In this document: in pieces, positions 43,071 through 53,930 of the stretch
Position numbering within the stretch: the first letter of the stretch is position 1
How the letters are laid out: every line of letters begins with the position of its first letter
Source of the DNA: CAWJPW01 sp963844845
Lineage (GTDB): Bacteria; Acidobacteriota; Thermoanaerobaculia; Thermoanaerobaculales; Sulfomarinibacteraceae
Length of the DNA stretch: 64,000 nt
Assembly: GCA_963844845.1 (NCBI GenBank)
Contig: CAWJPW010000003.1
Span: 682,001-746,000 of the forward strand
Direction of reading: 5' to 3'
Made by a program: the position numbers and the translations under genes
The notes under the pieces: generated by a model
What the model was told of the DNA's origin: nothing
The model's input: the letters and a program-made list of their open reading frames with translations, nothing else
Databases searched by the model: none

Positions 43071-46000
43071 CGGCGGCGGCGGACCCCCGGGCGCTCGACC
43101 GCACTGCGCGGGCGGCCGCCCAGCGCGAGTTTCGCCGGCCGCTGGCGGTGGAGGCGGGCGCCGGCACCGGCAAGACCAGCATCCTGGTGGCGCGCATCCT
43201 CGCCTGGAGCCTCGGCGACGGGTGGGCAGCGGCGGCCGACGAAGGCGATGCCGACGCCGTGGCGGCGCGGGTCCTCGAGGGTCTGGTGGCGATCACCTTC
43301 ACCGAGGCGGCGGCGGCAGAGATGGCCACCCGCGCCGCCGAGGGGCTGCGCACGCTGGAGCTCGGCGAGGTGCCGCCGTGGCTCGACGAGAAGGCGCTGC
43401 CGGCCGCCGCCCCCCGCCGGCGGCGGGCACGGGCTCTCCTCGGGGCGCTCCACCGCCTGCGGGTGGGCACCATCCACTCGTTCTGCTCCGGTCTCCTGCG
43501 CCAGTTCCCGGTGGAAGCGGAGGTGGCGCCGGGTTTCACCGTGGACGCCGGCGGCGCACTCCTGGACGACCTCGTCCGCGAGGTGGTCGAAGGCGGTCTG
43601 CGCGGCGCCTTCGCCGGCGGTGACCCCGCGCCGTGGCTGGCCCTGGCGGAAACCGGAATCGGGCCCGAGGGAGCGGTGCGGGCGCTGGTCGCCCTGGCCG
43701 GCGGCGGCGCCTCCAGCGACCTCCTCCGGGCCGACCCCTTCGCCGGCGGGGCGCGGTTCGCCCGGGGCCGACTGACGCGTGCGGTGGACGCGTTCGTGAC
43801 GGCTGGCGGTGGGCGCCTGGCGACGGTGTCGCGAAGGTCCACCGTGACGCTCGAGACCGCGGACGCGGTGGCCACGCTCCCGGCTCGGCTCGAGGCTCTT
43901 CCCGACGACGACGGAATGGCGGGCTGGACCGCCCTCGCGGCCGTCGTGAAGTGGCTCGACTCGCGGGTCCTCAAGCGGATCTCGACCTGGGGCAACCGGC
44001 GCAGGAGGACCGACGACCGCTTCACGGGCTCCGAGGCGAAGGCCCTCGGCGACGCCCTCTCCGCCGTGGCGGAGGCGGCGGCCGACCTCGCCGGTCAGCT
44101 CCTGCACCTGAGCTCCCTCGATCCCCCTGCTCTGGACGCCGCCCGGCGTGCCCTCGCCCCCATGCTCGCAGAGGTCACCAAGGCGCTGCGCCGTGACGGG
44201 GTGCTCACCTACCAGATGCTGCTGGCAGGTGCGGCGTCCCTCCTGGAGCGGCCCGGGATGGCGGCGCGGGTGCGCCGCGGAATCCGCCAGCTGCTGGTGG
44301 ACGAGTTCCAGGATACCGACCGGCTCCAGTGCGCGGTGGTTCGCCGGCTGGCGCTGGAGGGGCCGCCCGAGGAGCGCCCCGGCCTCTTCGTGGTGGGCGA
44401 CCCCAAGCAGTCCATCTACGGCTGGCGCAACGCCGACCTCGCGGCGTACGAGTCTCTGGTGGGCGAGGTGGTGGCGGCGGGCGGCGAGCTCCACCACCTG
44501 GTGGTGAACTTCCGCTCGGTGCCGGCGGTGCTCGACGAGGTCGAGCGCGCGGTGGCGCCGGTGATGGTCCGCGAACCCCGGCTGCAGCCGGAGTTCGAGC
44601 CGCTGCTGGCGTGCGAGCACCGCGCCCGCGAGGCCGGCTTCACCGCCGCCGGGCGAGCGCCGCTGGAGTACTGGGTGTCATGGCCAGGGGAGAGCCCCGG
44701 TGACGGTCGGCGCGCCGAGGTGGTGGAGTTGGAGGCCCGATCCTTGGCCGCCGACCTCGCCGAGCTCCACGCCGCCGCCGGCATGCCATGGGGGGACGCA
44801 GCGGTGCTGCTGCGCTCCTTCGGCGACGTCGACACCCTGCTCCAGGCGCTGCGCGAGGCCGGGGTGCCGTACCAGGTGGCGCGCGATCGCGAGTACTTCC
44901 GCAGCCGCGAGGTCGCCGAGGCGGCCGCCCTGGTACGCGCGGTGCTCGACCCCGCCGACGAGCTCGCTTTGCTCACGGTGCTCCGCTCGGACACCGTGGG
45001 TGTGCCCGACGCCGCGCTCCGGCCGCTGTGGCGGGAGGGTCTGACGGGCGCCGCCGCGCGCCTCACCGGACCCGACCCCGACCTCCTCGCAACGGCGGCT
45101 GAGCGCGTGCGGCGGGCGGCGGCCGCAGTGCCCGCCGGCGTGTCGGGCCTCGACCTCGTGCCGGGGTGGGAGGCCTCGCTGCTGTGGGCGCTCCACGCCC
45201 TGGCGGAGCTGCGCCACACCTTCGCCACCGAGCCCCCCGACGTCTTCGTGGAACGGCTCCGTACCTTGTGGCTCGGCGAGGCCACCGCCGCCGCGCGCTA
45301 CCTCGGCGGCTTCCGCCGGGCCCGCCTGGAGCGCTTTCTCGGCGACCTCGAGGAGATCCTCGCCGACGGGCGCTCGCCGGCGGCTGTGGTCCGGACCCTG
45401 CGGCGGCGCATTGCCGAGGAGAGCGAGCTGGACGAGCCGGTGGTCCCCGAAGGCGACGTCGACGCCGTGCAGGTGATGACCATCCACGGCGCCAAGGGCC
45501 TCGACTTCCGCCACGTCTACCTTCTCGACCTGGACCGCGGGCCGGCCCCTGGGGGCGCCGTCTCCGCCGACGCGGAGCTGAAGGACGAGGCCACCCTCGC
45601 CTACAGCCTCTTCGGCTGGTCGACGCCGGCCGCCCTGGCGGCGGCGGAGGACGCGGCCAGAGTCGAGGCTGCCGAGCGCGTGCGGCTCCTGTACGTCGCC
45701 ATGACCCGCGCCAAGGACCGGCTCGTGCTGGTTGGGCGGTGGCCGGCCGTGCTCCCGGACACCGCCCCGTCGGGCGCCCGCACCATGCTCGACCTGCTGC
45801 TCCACCGCGGCAGCGCCGACGTGCTGGCGGTGGTGGACACCGGCGGGGTGCGCGACCCGTTCGGCGTCCTCTGGCGGCGGTGCGGCGGCTCCGGTGTGGT
45901 CGCCCCGCAGGAGGGCGATCGTCCCGCGGCGGAGCCTCCCCCAGCCGTTGGATCGGCCGAGCGGAGGGTTGCGCGGGTGCGCCAGGAACGACCACTGTCG

Positions 46001-46630
46001 GCCCCCGCCTCGGCAGAGGCCCATCGTCTGCTCGACGAGATCGAGGAGCCTGACGGCGGAGCGAGGGCGCCTCGAGGCAGCGGCGACGCGGAGCGTGGAA
46101 TCGCCAGGGCGGCCGGCACGCTTGTGCACGAGGTCCTCGAGCACCTCGACCTCGCCGGCGACCTGGAGGCGCAGTGGGGGGCGGCTCGGGCAGCTGCACG
46201 TTCGCGTGAAGAGAGCGGCGCCGTGCCCAAGGGAACGGCGGCGAGGGTGGAGGAGATCCTTGGGCTCCTCGAGAGGGGCCCCCTCGGCACTCGGCTGGCC
46301 GGGCTCGCCGGAGCGGTTCTCGCCCGCGAGCTGCCGGTGTTGCTGCCGCCCGAGGGCGACGAGGGGCCGGTGGGCTTTGTGACCGGCGTCGTCGATCTCG
46401 TCTACCGCGACTCGGCAGGCGGCCTGGTGGTGGCCGACTACAAGACCGACCGGGTGAGTGCCGGCGAGGAGATCGCCGAGCGGGCGGCCGTCTACGCGCC
46501 TCAGCTCCGGCTCTACGTGCGGGCTCTGCAGGGAGCCCTCGATTTCCCCGAAGCGCCGCGCGCCGAGCTGTGGTTCCTGGCGGCGGGGGTGGTGGTGGAG
46601 GTGGCTGGCGCGGGGGGGCCAGGGGCGTAG
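43067..46630 (+). CDS. AddA/RecB-type UvrD-family helicase-nuclease
   Basis: 1187 residues from GTG at 43067 (GTGA overlap with the partner gene, GGAGG upstream). Superfamily 1 motifs: Walker A GAGTGKTS (31-38), AITFTEAAAAEM, LLVDEFQDTD, GDPKQSIYGWRNAD, VNFRS, VMTIHGAKGLDF, and LYVAMTRAKD. A C-terminal PD-(D/E)XK nuclease shows GTLVHEVLEHLD, VTGVVDLVY and VVADYKTDR. It unwinds and degrades DNA ends for recombination repair. It ends 4 bp from the convergent membrane glycosyltransferase gene. Confidence 0.87.
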   Translation: MTAAADPRALDRTARAAAQREFRRPLAVEAGAGTGKTSILVARILAWSLGDGWAAAADEGDADAVAARVLEGLVAITFTEAAAAEMATRAAEGLRTLELGEVPPWLDEKALPAAAPRRRRARALLGALHRLRVGTIHSFCSGLLRQFPVEAEVAPGFTVDAGGALLDDLVREVVEGGLRGAFAGGDPAPWLALAETGIGPEGAVRALVALAGGGASSDLLRADPFAGGARFARGRLTRAVDAFVTAGGGRLATVSRRSTVTLETADAVATLPARLEALPDDDGMAGWTALAAVVKWLDSRVLKRISTWGNRRRRTDDRFTGSEAKALGDALSAVAEAAADLAGQLLHLSSLDPPALDAARRALAPMLAEVTKALRRDGVLTYQMLLAGAASLLERPGMAARVRRGIRQLLVDEFQDTDRLQCAVVRRLALEGPPEERPGLFVVGDPKQSIYGWRNADLAAYESLVGEVVAAGGELHHLVVNFRSVPAVLDEVERAVAPVMVREPRLQPEFEPLLACEHRAREAGFTAAGRAPLEYWVSWPGESPGDGRRAEVVELEARSLAADLAELHAAAGMPWGDAAVLLRSFGDVDTLLQALREAGVPYQVARDREYFRSREVAEAAALVRAVLDPADELALLTVLRSDTVGVPDAALRPLWREGLTGAAARLTGPDPDLLATAAERVRRAAAAVPAGVSGLDLVPGWEASLLWALHALAELRHTFATEPPDVFVERLRTLWLGEATAAARYLGGFRRARLERFLGDLEEILADGRSPAAVVRTLRRRIAEESELDEPVVPEGDVDAVQVMTIHGAKGLDFRHVYLLDLDRGPAPGGAVSADAELKDEATLAYSLFGWSTPAALAAAEDAARVEAAERVRLLYVAMTRAKDRLVLVGRWPAVLPDTAPSGARTMLDLLLHRGSADVLAVVDTGGVRDPFGVLWRRCGGSGVVAPQEGDRPAAEPPPAVGSAERRVARVRQERPLSAPASAEAHRLLDEIEEPDGGARAPRGSGDAERGIARAAGTLVHEVLEHLDLAGDLEAQWGAARAAARSREESGAVPKGTAARVEEILGLLERGPLGTRLAGLAGAVLARELPVLLPPEGDEGPVGFVTGVVDLVYRDSAGGLVVADYKTDRVSAGEEIAERAAVYAPQLRLYVRALQGALDFPEAPRAELWFLAAGVVVEVAGAGGPGA

Positions 46631-46634
46631 GGCG

Positions 46635-48635
46635 TCAGCTGTGGCCTGCCGCCGGCCGGAGCCGCTCGAACATGACTCCCACCGCGCACGGCTCGGCACC
46701 GCGGGCAGGTCGTCCCGATGCCGGGGCGAAGCGGAGCCAGAGGCGGGGGAGCCCCGCGAGGTTGCCGAGCCGCGGCCACCCGGCAAGATCGACGCGGATG
46801 GGCTGCTCCGGCCGAGTCGTGGAGCCCAGGCAGGTGTAGCCGGACCAGCTCCGGCCGTCCGCCGAGGCGAGGACGGCCAGCGGGGCAGCTGACTCGTCCG
46901 ACGAGGGTCGCTCGAAGGCCAGCGTCCCTGCAGCGTAGGCCGAGAGGTCGAACGGCCCCAGCACAACCTCGCGACAGGCTCCGGAGCTGCCTTCCTCCGC
47001 GCAGGACGAGGTGCTCTCCATGGCTCCCCTGCTTCGGGAGTCGCTGGTCCAGAGGCTCAGCAGATCCTGGGCGGTTCGGGCGACGGCGCGTCCCCAGAAG
47101 GCACCGGCGGGCGGCGCCGGTGGCGTGGGCCCGGGTGGAGCGATGTCGAAGACGAGCACCGGCCCCGGGAGGGGGGCCACGGTCCGGTCGTCCGGGGCGG
47201 CGGCCGCTGCCGATCGCGCTCCCGCCACGACCGTCAGCTGCTTGAGGTGGTCGCTCGCGAAGCGGCGCAGCCACGAGTCGCGGCAGTACAGCTCGAGCGT
47301 CTCCGAGCCGTCCACCTTCCAGTGCGCACGAGCCGGCTCGGACACCGCCACCGCGAGCGGCTCGCTGGTGAGGATCGCTGCGGACGGCACTGCCCAGTCC
47401 CAGGTCACCTCCGCGTCGAGCCGGCCCTGGAGGCGGGCGAGCTCGACGAAGGGGATGAGGCGGCGATCGGCGATGAGGTGGATGCGGCGCCCGTCCGCGA
47501 GCGAGGACGCGAGGCCGATGGCGCGCACCGCCGGCGACGGCTGCCGCCGGTACGGAGGCAGGTGCGGGAGGGTCACCGCGGCGAGCCCGACGATCAGGGC
47601 GGTGACCAGGCACGCGAACACCCGGCGGCCCGGGACCAGGTACGCCAGAGCGGCCACCACCAGCCCGCTGGTGAGGGCGAGGTAGGGGAGGACGTAACGC
47701 AGGGAGTCGGGGTTTTCGAGCAGGAGCAGGACGGCGATGACCGGGAGGAGAACCGCGGCGAGGAGGAGCGATGTCGTGGGGCGGCTGGCCGGGTGGATGA
47801 GGAGGACCACTGCGCCTCCGGTGGCGAGCGCGAGCCAGAGTAGGCCGAGCCACGGCGAGCCGAAGGCGGCGAGCGGGGCCAGCCCGCCGAGACCGGTGGA
47901 GTAGCGGGCAAGCTCCCCGAAGTGAGAGACGCCGTGGCGGCCGACCACCACCAGAAGCTCGGGCAGTCCTCCCATTCGCGCCGCGAAGTAGGCAACCACG
48001 GGGACGCCGGCCAGCGCCGGCACCAGCAGCGGCGCTGTTCGGCGCAGCATGCCGACGCCGCGGACCACCTGAACGGCGCCAACGACGGCGACCACCGGCA
48101 GCCACTGGGGGCGGACCAGAACGCAAGCGGCGAGTGCCACGCTGGCGGCGAGGACCGCGCCGCGCGAGGGCTCGCGGCGTAGGAGAAGGGCCGCCGCTGC
48201 GAGGAGGAATGCAGTGGCAGCGGTGGTGGTGTAGGCGCGGCCGGCGAGGATCCAGGGCAGCGGGAGGGCACAGTAGAGGACTGCTGCCGCCACAGCCTGG
48301 CCGCGGGGGAGCACCAGGCGCCACAGGGCCACTAGGGGAAGGAACGTGAGCACCGACAGGGTGGCGCTGAGCAGGCGAAGGGCGAAGGCCGGATCCAGGC
48401 CGGGCCACACCGCCAGCACGGCGCGGCCAAGGCCGATCCAGAGTGGGAAGAAGGGTGGGTGCGGGTAGTTGTGCGCCGGCTCGAACACCAGCAGCGCGCG
48501 GGCGAAGATGGCCTCGTCGAGGTCCCAGATGGAGGCTGGGAAGGCCAGCCAACGGCTCACCGCGAGGAGAGCCAGCAGCGCGGTGAGCACGGTGGGCCAG
48601 CGCCAGTCGCGTGCGGTGGCGTCATGCTTCTCCAC
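46635..48635 (-). CDS. GT39-like polytopic membrane glycosyltransferase
   Basis: About 666 residues from GTG at 48635; an in-frame TTG at 48755 is less likely. The first periplasmic loop has SIWDLDEAIFARALLVFE, matching the acidic DE catalytic site and surroundings of ArnT/PMT-type enzymes, followed by HPPFFPLWIGLGRA. About 11 hydrophobic helices run to ~400, then a soluble C-terminal domain of ~270 residues. It would transfer a sugar from a polyprenyl phosphate to an envelope acceptor. It is monocistronic, with no Shine-Dalgarno evident. Confidence 0.72.
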   Translation of the reverse strand: MEKHDATARDWRWPTVLTALLALLAVSRWLAFPASIWDLDEAIFARALLVFEPAHNYPHPPFFPLWIGLGRAVLAVWPGLDPAFALRLLSATLSVLTFLPLVALWRLVLPRGQAVAAAVLYCALPLPWILAGRAYTTTAATAFLLAAAALLLRREPSRGAVLAASVALAACVLVRPQWLPVVAVVGAVQVVRGVGMLRRTAPLLVPALAGVPVVAYFAARMGGLPELLVVVGRHGVSHFGELARYSTGLGGLAPLAAFGSPWLGLLWLALATGGAVVLLIHPASRPTTSLLLAAVLLPVIAVLLLLENPDSLRYVLPYLALTSGLVVAALAYLVPGRRVFACLVTALIVGLAAVTLPHLPPYRRQPSPAVRAIGLASSLADGRRIHLIADRRLIPFVELARLQGRLDAEVTWDWAVPSAAILTSEPLAVAVSEPARAHWKVDGSETLELYCRDSWLRRFASDHLKQLTVVAGARSAAAAAPDDRTVAPLPGPVLVFDIAPPGPTPPAPPAGAFWGRAVARTAQDLLSLWTSDSRSRGAMESTSSCAEEGSSGACREVVLGPFDLSAYAAGTLAFERPSSDESAAPLAVLASADGRSWSGYTCLGSTTRPEQPIRVDLAGWPRLGNLAGLPRLWLRFAPASGRPARGAEPCAVGVMFERLRPAAGHS

Positions 48636-48762
48636 GGGGCGAGTGTGGCACGGACTCGAGGAGAAGAGCGAGCAGCGCTCTATCGGCCAGAGGGCCGGCG
48701 CCGACGGCGTGTTCGCAGCAGCAACCAGGAGTACGCTGTGCCGGTGATGTGCCAACGAAGAA

Positions 48763-48815
48763 GGGCCCGGCTACTGCCGGGCCCGCCCATCATACCTCCC
48801 CGCAGCTTCCTGCGG
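48763..48815 (-). terminator. transcription terminator of sucCD
   Basis: Directly after the sucD stop is a CCGCAG / CTGCGG hairpin (48800-48815). Then follows a strong GGGCCCGG / CCGGGCCC stem (48763-48770 and 48777-48784, 6-nt loop) followed on the minus strand by TTCTTC. It separates sucCD from the next minus-strand gene. Confidence 0.65.
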
Positions 48816-49694
<879 letters not shown>

Positions 49695-49704
49695 GACAGC
49701 CCCC

Positions 49705-50868
49705 TCACTTCCCGGCCACGGCCGCGACCACCTTCTGGGCAGCGTCGGCCATGCCGTCGGCCACGGTCAGATCGAGGCCGGACTCTGCCAGCAGCCGCCG
49801 GCCCTCGTCCACGTTCGTGCCCTGGAGGCGCACCACGAGGGGCACTTTGACCGACACCTCCTTGGCCGCCTCGATGACCCCTCGGGCGATCATGTCGCAC
49901 CGCACGATGCCGCCGAAGATGTTGATCAGCACACCCTTGACGTTCTCGTCCGAGAGCAGGATGCGGAATGCCGCGGAGACCCGCTCCTGGGAGGCGCCAC
50001 CACCTACGTCGAGGAAGTTTGCGGGCTCGCCGCCGGAGTGCTTGATGATGTCCATTGTGGCCATTGCCAGGCCCGCGCCGTTGACCATGCAGCCGATGGT
50101 GCCGTCGAGCTTGATGTAGTTGAGGTCGTACTTGGACGCTTCGACCTCCAGCGGCTCCTCCTCGGCGAGGTCGCGCATGTCGACGATGTCCGAGTGCCGG
50201 AAGAGGGCGTTGTCGTCGAAGTTCATCTTGGCGTCCAGCGCGATCACCCGGCCGTCGGTGGTGGTGATGAGCGGGTTGATCTCGGCCAGCGAGGAATCGG
50301 TGGCGGCGTAAGCCTTGGCCAGGGCAGCCATGAACTTGAGCCCCGACTTGAACGCGTCGCCCTCGAGCCCGAGGGCGAAGGCGAGATGCCGCGCCAGGTA
50401 GGGATGGAGCCCCACGTCGGGATCGAAGTGCGCCTTGACGATCGCGTTGGGGTCCTTGGCTGCGACCTCCTCGATCTCCATGCCGCCGTACTTGGAGGCC
50501 ATCATGGCCGGAAAGCCCTCGGCGCGGTCGAGGACGATGCCCAGGTAGAGCTCGCGCGCGATGGGCAGAGCCTCCTCGACCAAGACCTTGTGGACGACCT
50601 TGCCCTCCGCCCCGGTCTGCTTGGTGATCAGGCGCATGCCGAGGATCTCCCGGGCGGCGGCCACCGCCGCGTCCGGCGAGTCCACCAGCTTGACACCGCC
50701 GGCCTTGCCGCGGCCGCCTGCGTGCACCTGTGCCTTGACCACAACCCGGCCGCCGAGCTTCTCGGCGGCGGTGCGCGCCGCCTCCGCATCGGTGACCAGG
50801 ATCCCTCGTGGAACGGCCACGCCGAACCGCGCGAGGATCTCCTTAGCCTGATACTCGTGGACCTTCAT
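49705..50868 (-). CDS. sucC: succinyl-CoA ligase [ADP-forming], beta subunit
   Basis: 387 residues, as in the E. coli enzyme (388). ATP-grasp domain from the MKVHEYQAKEILARFGV start, KAQVHAGGRGKAGGV, EINPL metal-binding motif, and C-terminal ligase domain with NIFGGIVRCD. The ATG at 50868 has GGAGG 4-5 nt upstream; an in-frame extension to 50934 overlaps the promoter and is rejected. First gene of the sucCD operon. Confidence 0.97.
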   Translation of the reverse strand: MKVHEYQAKEILARFGVAVPRGILVTDAEAARTAAEKLGGRVVVKAQVHAGGRGKAGGVKLVDSPDAAVAAAREILGMRLITKQTGAEGKVVHKVLVEEALPIARELYLGIVLDRAEGFPAMMASKYGGMEIEEVAAKDPNAIVKAHFDPDVGLHPYLARHLAFALGLEGDAFKSGLKFMAALAKAYAATDSSLAEINPLITTTDGRVIALDAKMNFDDNALFRHSDIVDMRDLAEEEPLEVEASKYDLNYIKLDGTIGCMVNGAGLAMATMDIIKHSGGEPANFLDVGGGASQERVSAAFRILLSDENVKGVLINIFGGIVRCDMIARGVIEAAKEVSVKVPLVVRLQGTNVDEGRRLLAESGLDLTVADGMADAAQKVVAAVAGK

Positions 50869-51224
50869 GCTTCCTCCCGTGTGGCCCCGCCAAGCGGGTC
50901 GGGTTATTGTGCACGTTCCTTCACAAGCTGGCAACCGCAGGAGGCACGGGCGCGGCGTCGCGTCGCATGACGCGCGCTGCGTTCTCGGGGCCAGTGGATG
51001 AGCGCGCGGGGGCGCTGCGGGCGTCGCCCGATCGGTACCCCTGCGGTGGTGGCGACGACTTTGCCCGAGAATGGTGACCTGCGGGTTGAACCCGTGAGAG
51101 CTGTGGGGATGCCTGCTCCTCTGGCAATCTCAGAACAGGTTTCTTTCGTGCTACGATCCCAGGTATCGGAGAGCTGGCAGGGTGAGTTTTCGACGAACGG
51201 GACGCGGCAGGCGGACGTTGAGCG
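50869..51224. other. 356-bp divergent intergenic region
   Basis: Holds the sucCD promoter (50906-50934) on the minus strand. On the plus strand a TACGAT (51152-51157) could serve the kinase gene but has no good -35. No protein or RNA gene was recognised; an open frame from 50998 (101 codons) shows no domain. Confidence 0.5.
50906..50934 (-). promoter_or_regulatory. sigma70-type promoter of sucCD
   Basis: TTGCCA (50929-50934, 5/6), 17 bp, CACAAT (50906-50911, 4/6) on the minus strand. The start near 50899 leaves a ~31-nt leader holding the Shine-Dalgarno. Confidence 0.55.
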
Positions 51225-53690
51225 GTGGATCGCGTGGCTGAGGCTCCGGGATCTGACTCCGGTGAGCACAGGCGCGCCGGAGAGCTGGCGCGGGAGTACT
51301 TGACGCGCTGGCTCGGCGGTACGGCACCGGCCCCCGAGACGTTCATCGCCGAGCACCCGGCCGAGGCGGAGACGCTACGCCGCGAGCTGGGGGAGCTCGG
51401 CCTGCTGGACTCGGTGCGGGGTCGGGTGGACACCTCGGCCTTCCTGGCCGCCGATCCGGAGGTGCTTCCAGAAATCGAGGGCTACGAGGTTCTCGACGAG
51501 CTGGGCCGTGGCGGCATGGGTGTGGTGTACCGCGCCGTGCAGCTGGCCACGCACCGGCAGGTGGCGCTCAAGGTTCTCCTCGCCGGCCGCTTCTCGTCGC
51601 CCGCGGCTCGTCGGCGTTTCGCGCGCGAGACCGAGCTGGCGGCGCGGCTACGGCACCCCTCCATCGCGCAGGTGCTCTCCGCCGGCGAGACTGCCGGTCA
51701 GCCGTACTACGTCATGGAGTACATCGTAGGCGAGCGGCTCAGTGCATACCTCGGGCGCACGAAACCTGGGGTGCGCGGGGTCGTGGAGCTCTTCGCAGTG
51801 ATCTGCAAGGCGGTGGAAGCGGCCCACGGCGAGGGCGTGATCCACCGCGACCTCAAGCCCGGCAACGTGCTCGTGGACGAGTCCGGGGCTCCCCACATCG
51901 TCGACTTCGGACTCGCCAAGCCGGCGTTCGAGACCGAGGGCTGGAGCGATCTTTCGAGCACCGGCGAGATCGTAGGCACGCTCGCGTACCTCTCGCCCGA
52001 GCAGGCCCGGGGTGACTCGCGGGCGGTGGACGGGCGAACCGATGTCTACGCACTGGGGGTCATGCTCTACGAGGCGCTCACCGGCCGTGTGCCGTTCGCA
52101 GTGCATGACAGTCCCTCCTCGGCCATCAGGAGAGTGCTGCACGATGTGCCGCCCGCACCGTCGGATCTGGCCCGCCACGTGGACCGTGAGCTCGAGGCGG
52201 TGGTGCTCACGGCCATGGCGCGGGATCCTGAGCGCCGTTACCAGAGTGCCGCTGAGCTGAGGGGGGACCTCGTCCGCTACCTCGCCGGGGAGCCGGTTGC
52301 AGCGCGCCCGCACCGAGACCTCATGCGGTTACGGCTCTGGCTCGCGCGGCACCGCCGGGTTGCGGCGGCGGTGGCGCTCCTCGTCTTGGCGGTGGTGATC
52401 ACAGAGCTGACCTCGATGACGCTGCAGCAGCGCCGGAACGACCAGGCGCGACACAGTGTGCTGACTTTTCAGCGTGCGTTGGAGCACCGGGGGGACGCAA
52501 TGGCGTCCAGCGGTGTGTACGCCATCCACAGCCGCCACCCAGAACTGCAGGAGGCCGGCCTCCTGTTGGCCCAGGTGCTGTATCGAACTCCCGAGACCCG
52601 CGACGCGGCGGTGCAGGTCGTCGAGGAGGAGATCGCGGGCGGCCGGGCGCCTTGGGCGGCCCGCCTGCTGCGTGCCGACATGGCCCGCCGGGAGGGCGAC
52701 CTGCAGATCGCTGCGCGGCTCCAGGCCGAGGGCGAGCGGGGCGCACCCGACACCAGCGAGGGGTGGTACGTGAGGTCGTTCGCGACCCTTGACCGCAGCA
52801 CGGCGGTGGCGGCGGCAGATACCGCCGTGCTGCGTGACCCGGAAAACCGACTTGCCTGGGAGCGGCTCGCGGGTCTGCGCGTCGAGGTGGGTGACTCCTC
52901 CGGAGCGCTAGCTGCTGCCGACCGGCTCATCGCTTTGGGCGAGCCGACGGTCGTATGGATGGTGTTCAAGGGGGAGGTCCTCGCGCAAAGCGGCCGCCTG
53001 GACGTCGCCCGCGAGGTCCTGGACAGAGCAATTCGGATAGATCCTCACGACCCGCAGGGCTACCGCGTTCGCGCCCTGGTGGCTCGTTTGCAGAACCGGC
53101 CCGGCATGGCGGTGGCCGACTACGACGAGACCATCCGCCGCGACCGCCCTGACCGCCCCCGCGTCTGGGACTACTTCCAGCGGGCGACACCGCGGTGGCA
53201 GCTGGGCCAGCGAACCGCTGCGCTTGCCGACCTCGAGCAGGTGCGAACGCGGCTTGGCCGCTCGTCCTTCGCCGACCTGCGGCGGGCGACTATTCTGCGG
53301 GAGCTGGGTCGGCGGCCCGAGGCGAACGCGCTTCTGGCCGACATTGCGACCACCGTAGGCGATGCCTGGCTGCGCGGACTGGCACGCTGCCTGGCCGGGG
53401 AGCTCTCGCCGGTGGACCTCATGGGGATGGTGGCGCCCAACGACCGGGAGCGTCGTTGCGAGGGGGCCTACTACGCCGGAGAGGCGTGTCTTGCTCGACG
53501 GGAGCTCGACGAGGCCCGCGATTGGTTCGAGGCGGTCGTCGCCACAGGTCTCGTGTTCGACCCCGACGCGCTCCCGCTCACCCTGATGAACGAGTACGAG
53601 CTTGCGCGGTGGCGGCTGGCGACGGCCTTCGGCGAAGACCCCCATGCTCCCATCTCCAGCTGGGGCAAGGCAGGTGGGAAGGCGCCCTGA
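51225..53690 (+). CDS. Ser/Thr protein kinase with C-terminal TPRs
   Basis: 821 residues from GTG at 51225, the first possible start after an in-frame stop. A short N-terminal segment is followed by a kinase domain (~85-350) with ELGRGGMGVVYRA, VALK, IHRDLKPGN, DFGLAK, YLSPEQ, RTDVYALG. A single membrane helix (~380, AAAVALLVLAVVITEL) leads to about 430 residues of TPR-like helices that should lie outside the cytoplasm. It is a canonical PknB-type kinase, clearly distinct from the two FG-GAP kinases in this window. Its substrate is unknown. Confidence 0.87.
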   Translation: MDRVAEAPGSDSGEHRRAGELAREYLTRWLGGTAPAPETFIAEHPAEAETLRRELGELGLLDSVRGRVDTSAFLAADPEVLPEIEGYEVLDELGRGGMGVVYRAVQLATHRQVALKVLLAGRFSSPAARRRFARETELAARLRHPSIAQVLSAGETAGQPYYVMEYIVGERLSAYLGRTKPGVRGVVELFAVICKAVEAAHGEGVIHRDLKPGNVLVDESGAPHIVDFGLAKPAFETEGWSDLSSTGEIVGTLAYLSPEQARGDSRAVDGRTDVYALGVMLYEALTGRVPFAVHDSPSSAIRRVLHDVPPAPSDLARHVDRELEAVVLTAMARDPERRYQSAAELRGDLVRYLAGEPVAARPHRDLMRLRLWLARHRRVAAAVALLVLAVVITELTSMTLQQRRNDQARHSVLTFQRALEHRGDAMASSGVYAIHSRHPELQEAGLLLAQVLYRTPETRDAAVQVVEEEIAGGRAPWAARLLRADMARREGDLQIAARLQAEGERGAPDTSEGWYVRSFATLDRSTAVAAADTAVLRDPENRLAWERLAGLRVEVGDSSGALAAADRLIALGEPTVVWMVFKGEVLAQSGRLDVAREVLDRAIRIDPHDPQGYRVRALVARLQNRPGMAVADYDETIRRDRPDRPRVWDYFQRATPRWQLGQRTAALADLEQVRTRLGRSSFADLRRATILRELGRRPEANALLADIATTVGDAWLRGLARCLAGELSPVDLMGMVAPNDRERRCEGAYYAGEACLARRELDEARDWFEAVVATGLVFDPDALPLTLMNEYELARWRLATAFGEDPHAPISSWGKAGGKAP

Positions 53691-53772
53691 GCGCCCTGAG
53701 CAGCCGAGTTTTGGGAAGGCTTCGGCGGGCGGCATGGGAATGGTGGCAGGGGGTGCTGCGGGCACCGGCTCC

Positions 53773-53797
53773 CGGGCGGCAGCTGAGCTGCCGCCCG
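53773..53797. terminator. perfect 12-bp inverted repeat after the TPR kinase gene
   Basis: CGGGCGGCAGCT and AGCTGCCGCCCG around a single central G, 82 bp past the kinase stop. No T-tract follows, so a terminator role is only one possibility. Confidence 0.4.
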
Positions 53798-53807
53798 TCG
53801 GCGCGTT

Positions 53808-53860
53808 CGCGAAGGGGGCAACGGCAGAAGCTGCCTGGCGGCAACGCGGCCCCCTTCGCG
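53808..53860. repeat. 12-bp inverted repeat, 29-bp spacer
   Basis: CGCGAAGGGGGC (53808-53819) and GCCCCCTTCGCG (53849-53860), perfect arms. Confidence 0.6.
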
Positions 53861-53930
53861 CCCTGCGCCGAGTCGCCTGCCTGGTTGTTCGGGGCGACTG
53901 CTCCGAGCGCCAAGGGCCGAGGATTGCCAA

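Noticed and set aside
50998..51303. 101-codon open frame before the TPR kinase
   Set aside because: Overlaps the kinase start in another frame and shows no domain or start signal.
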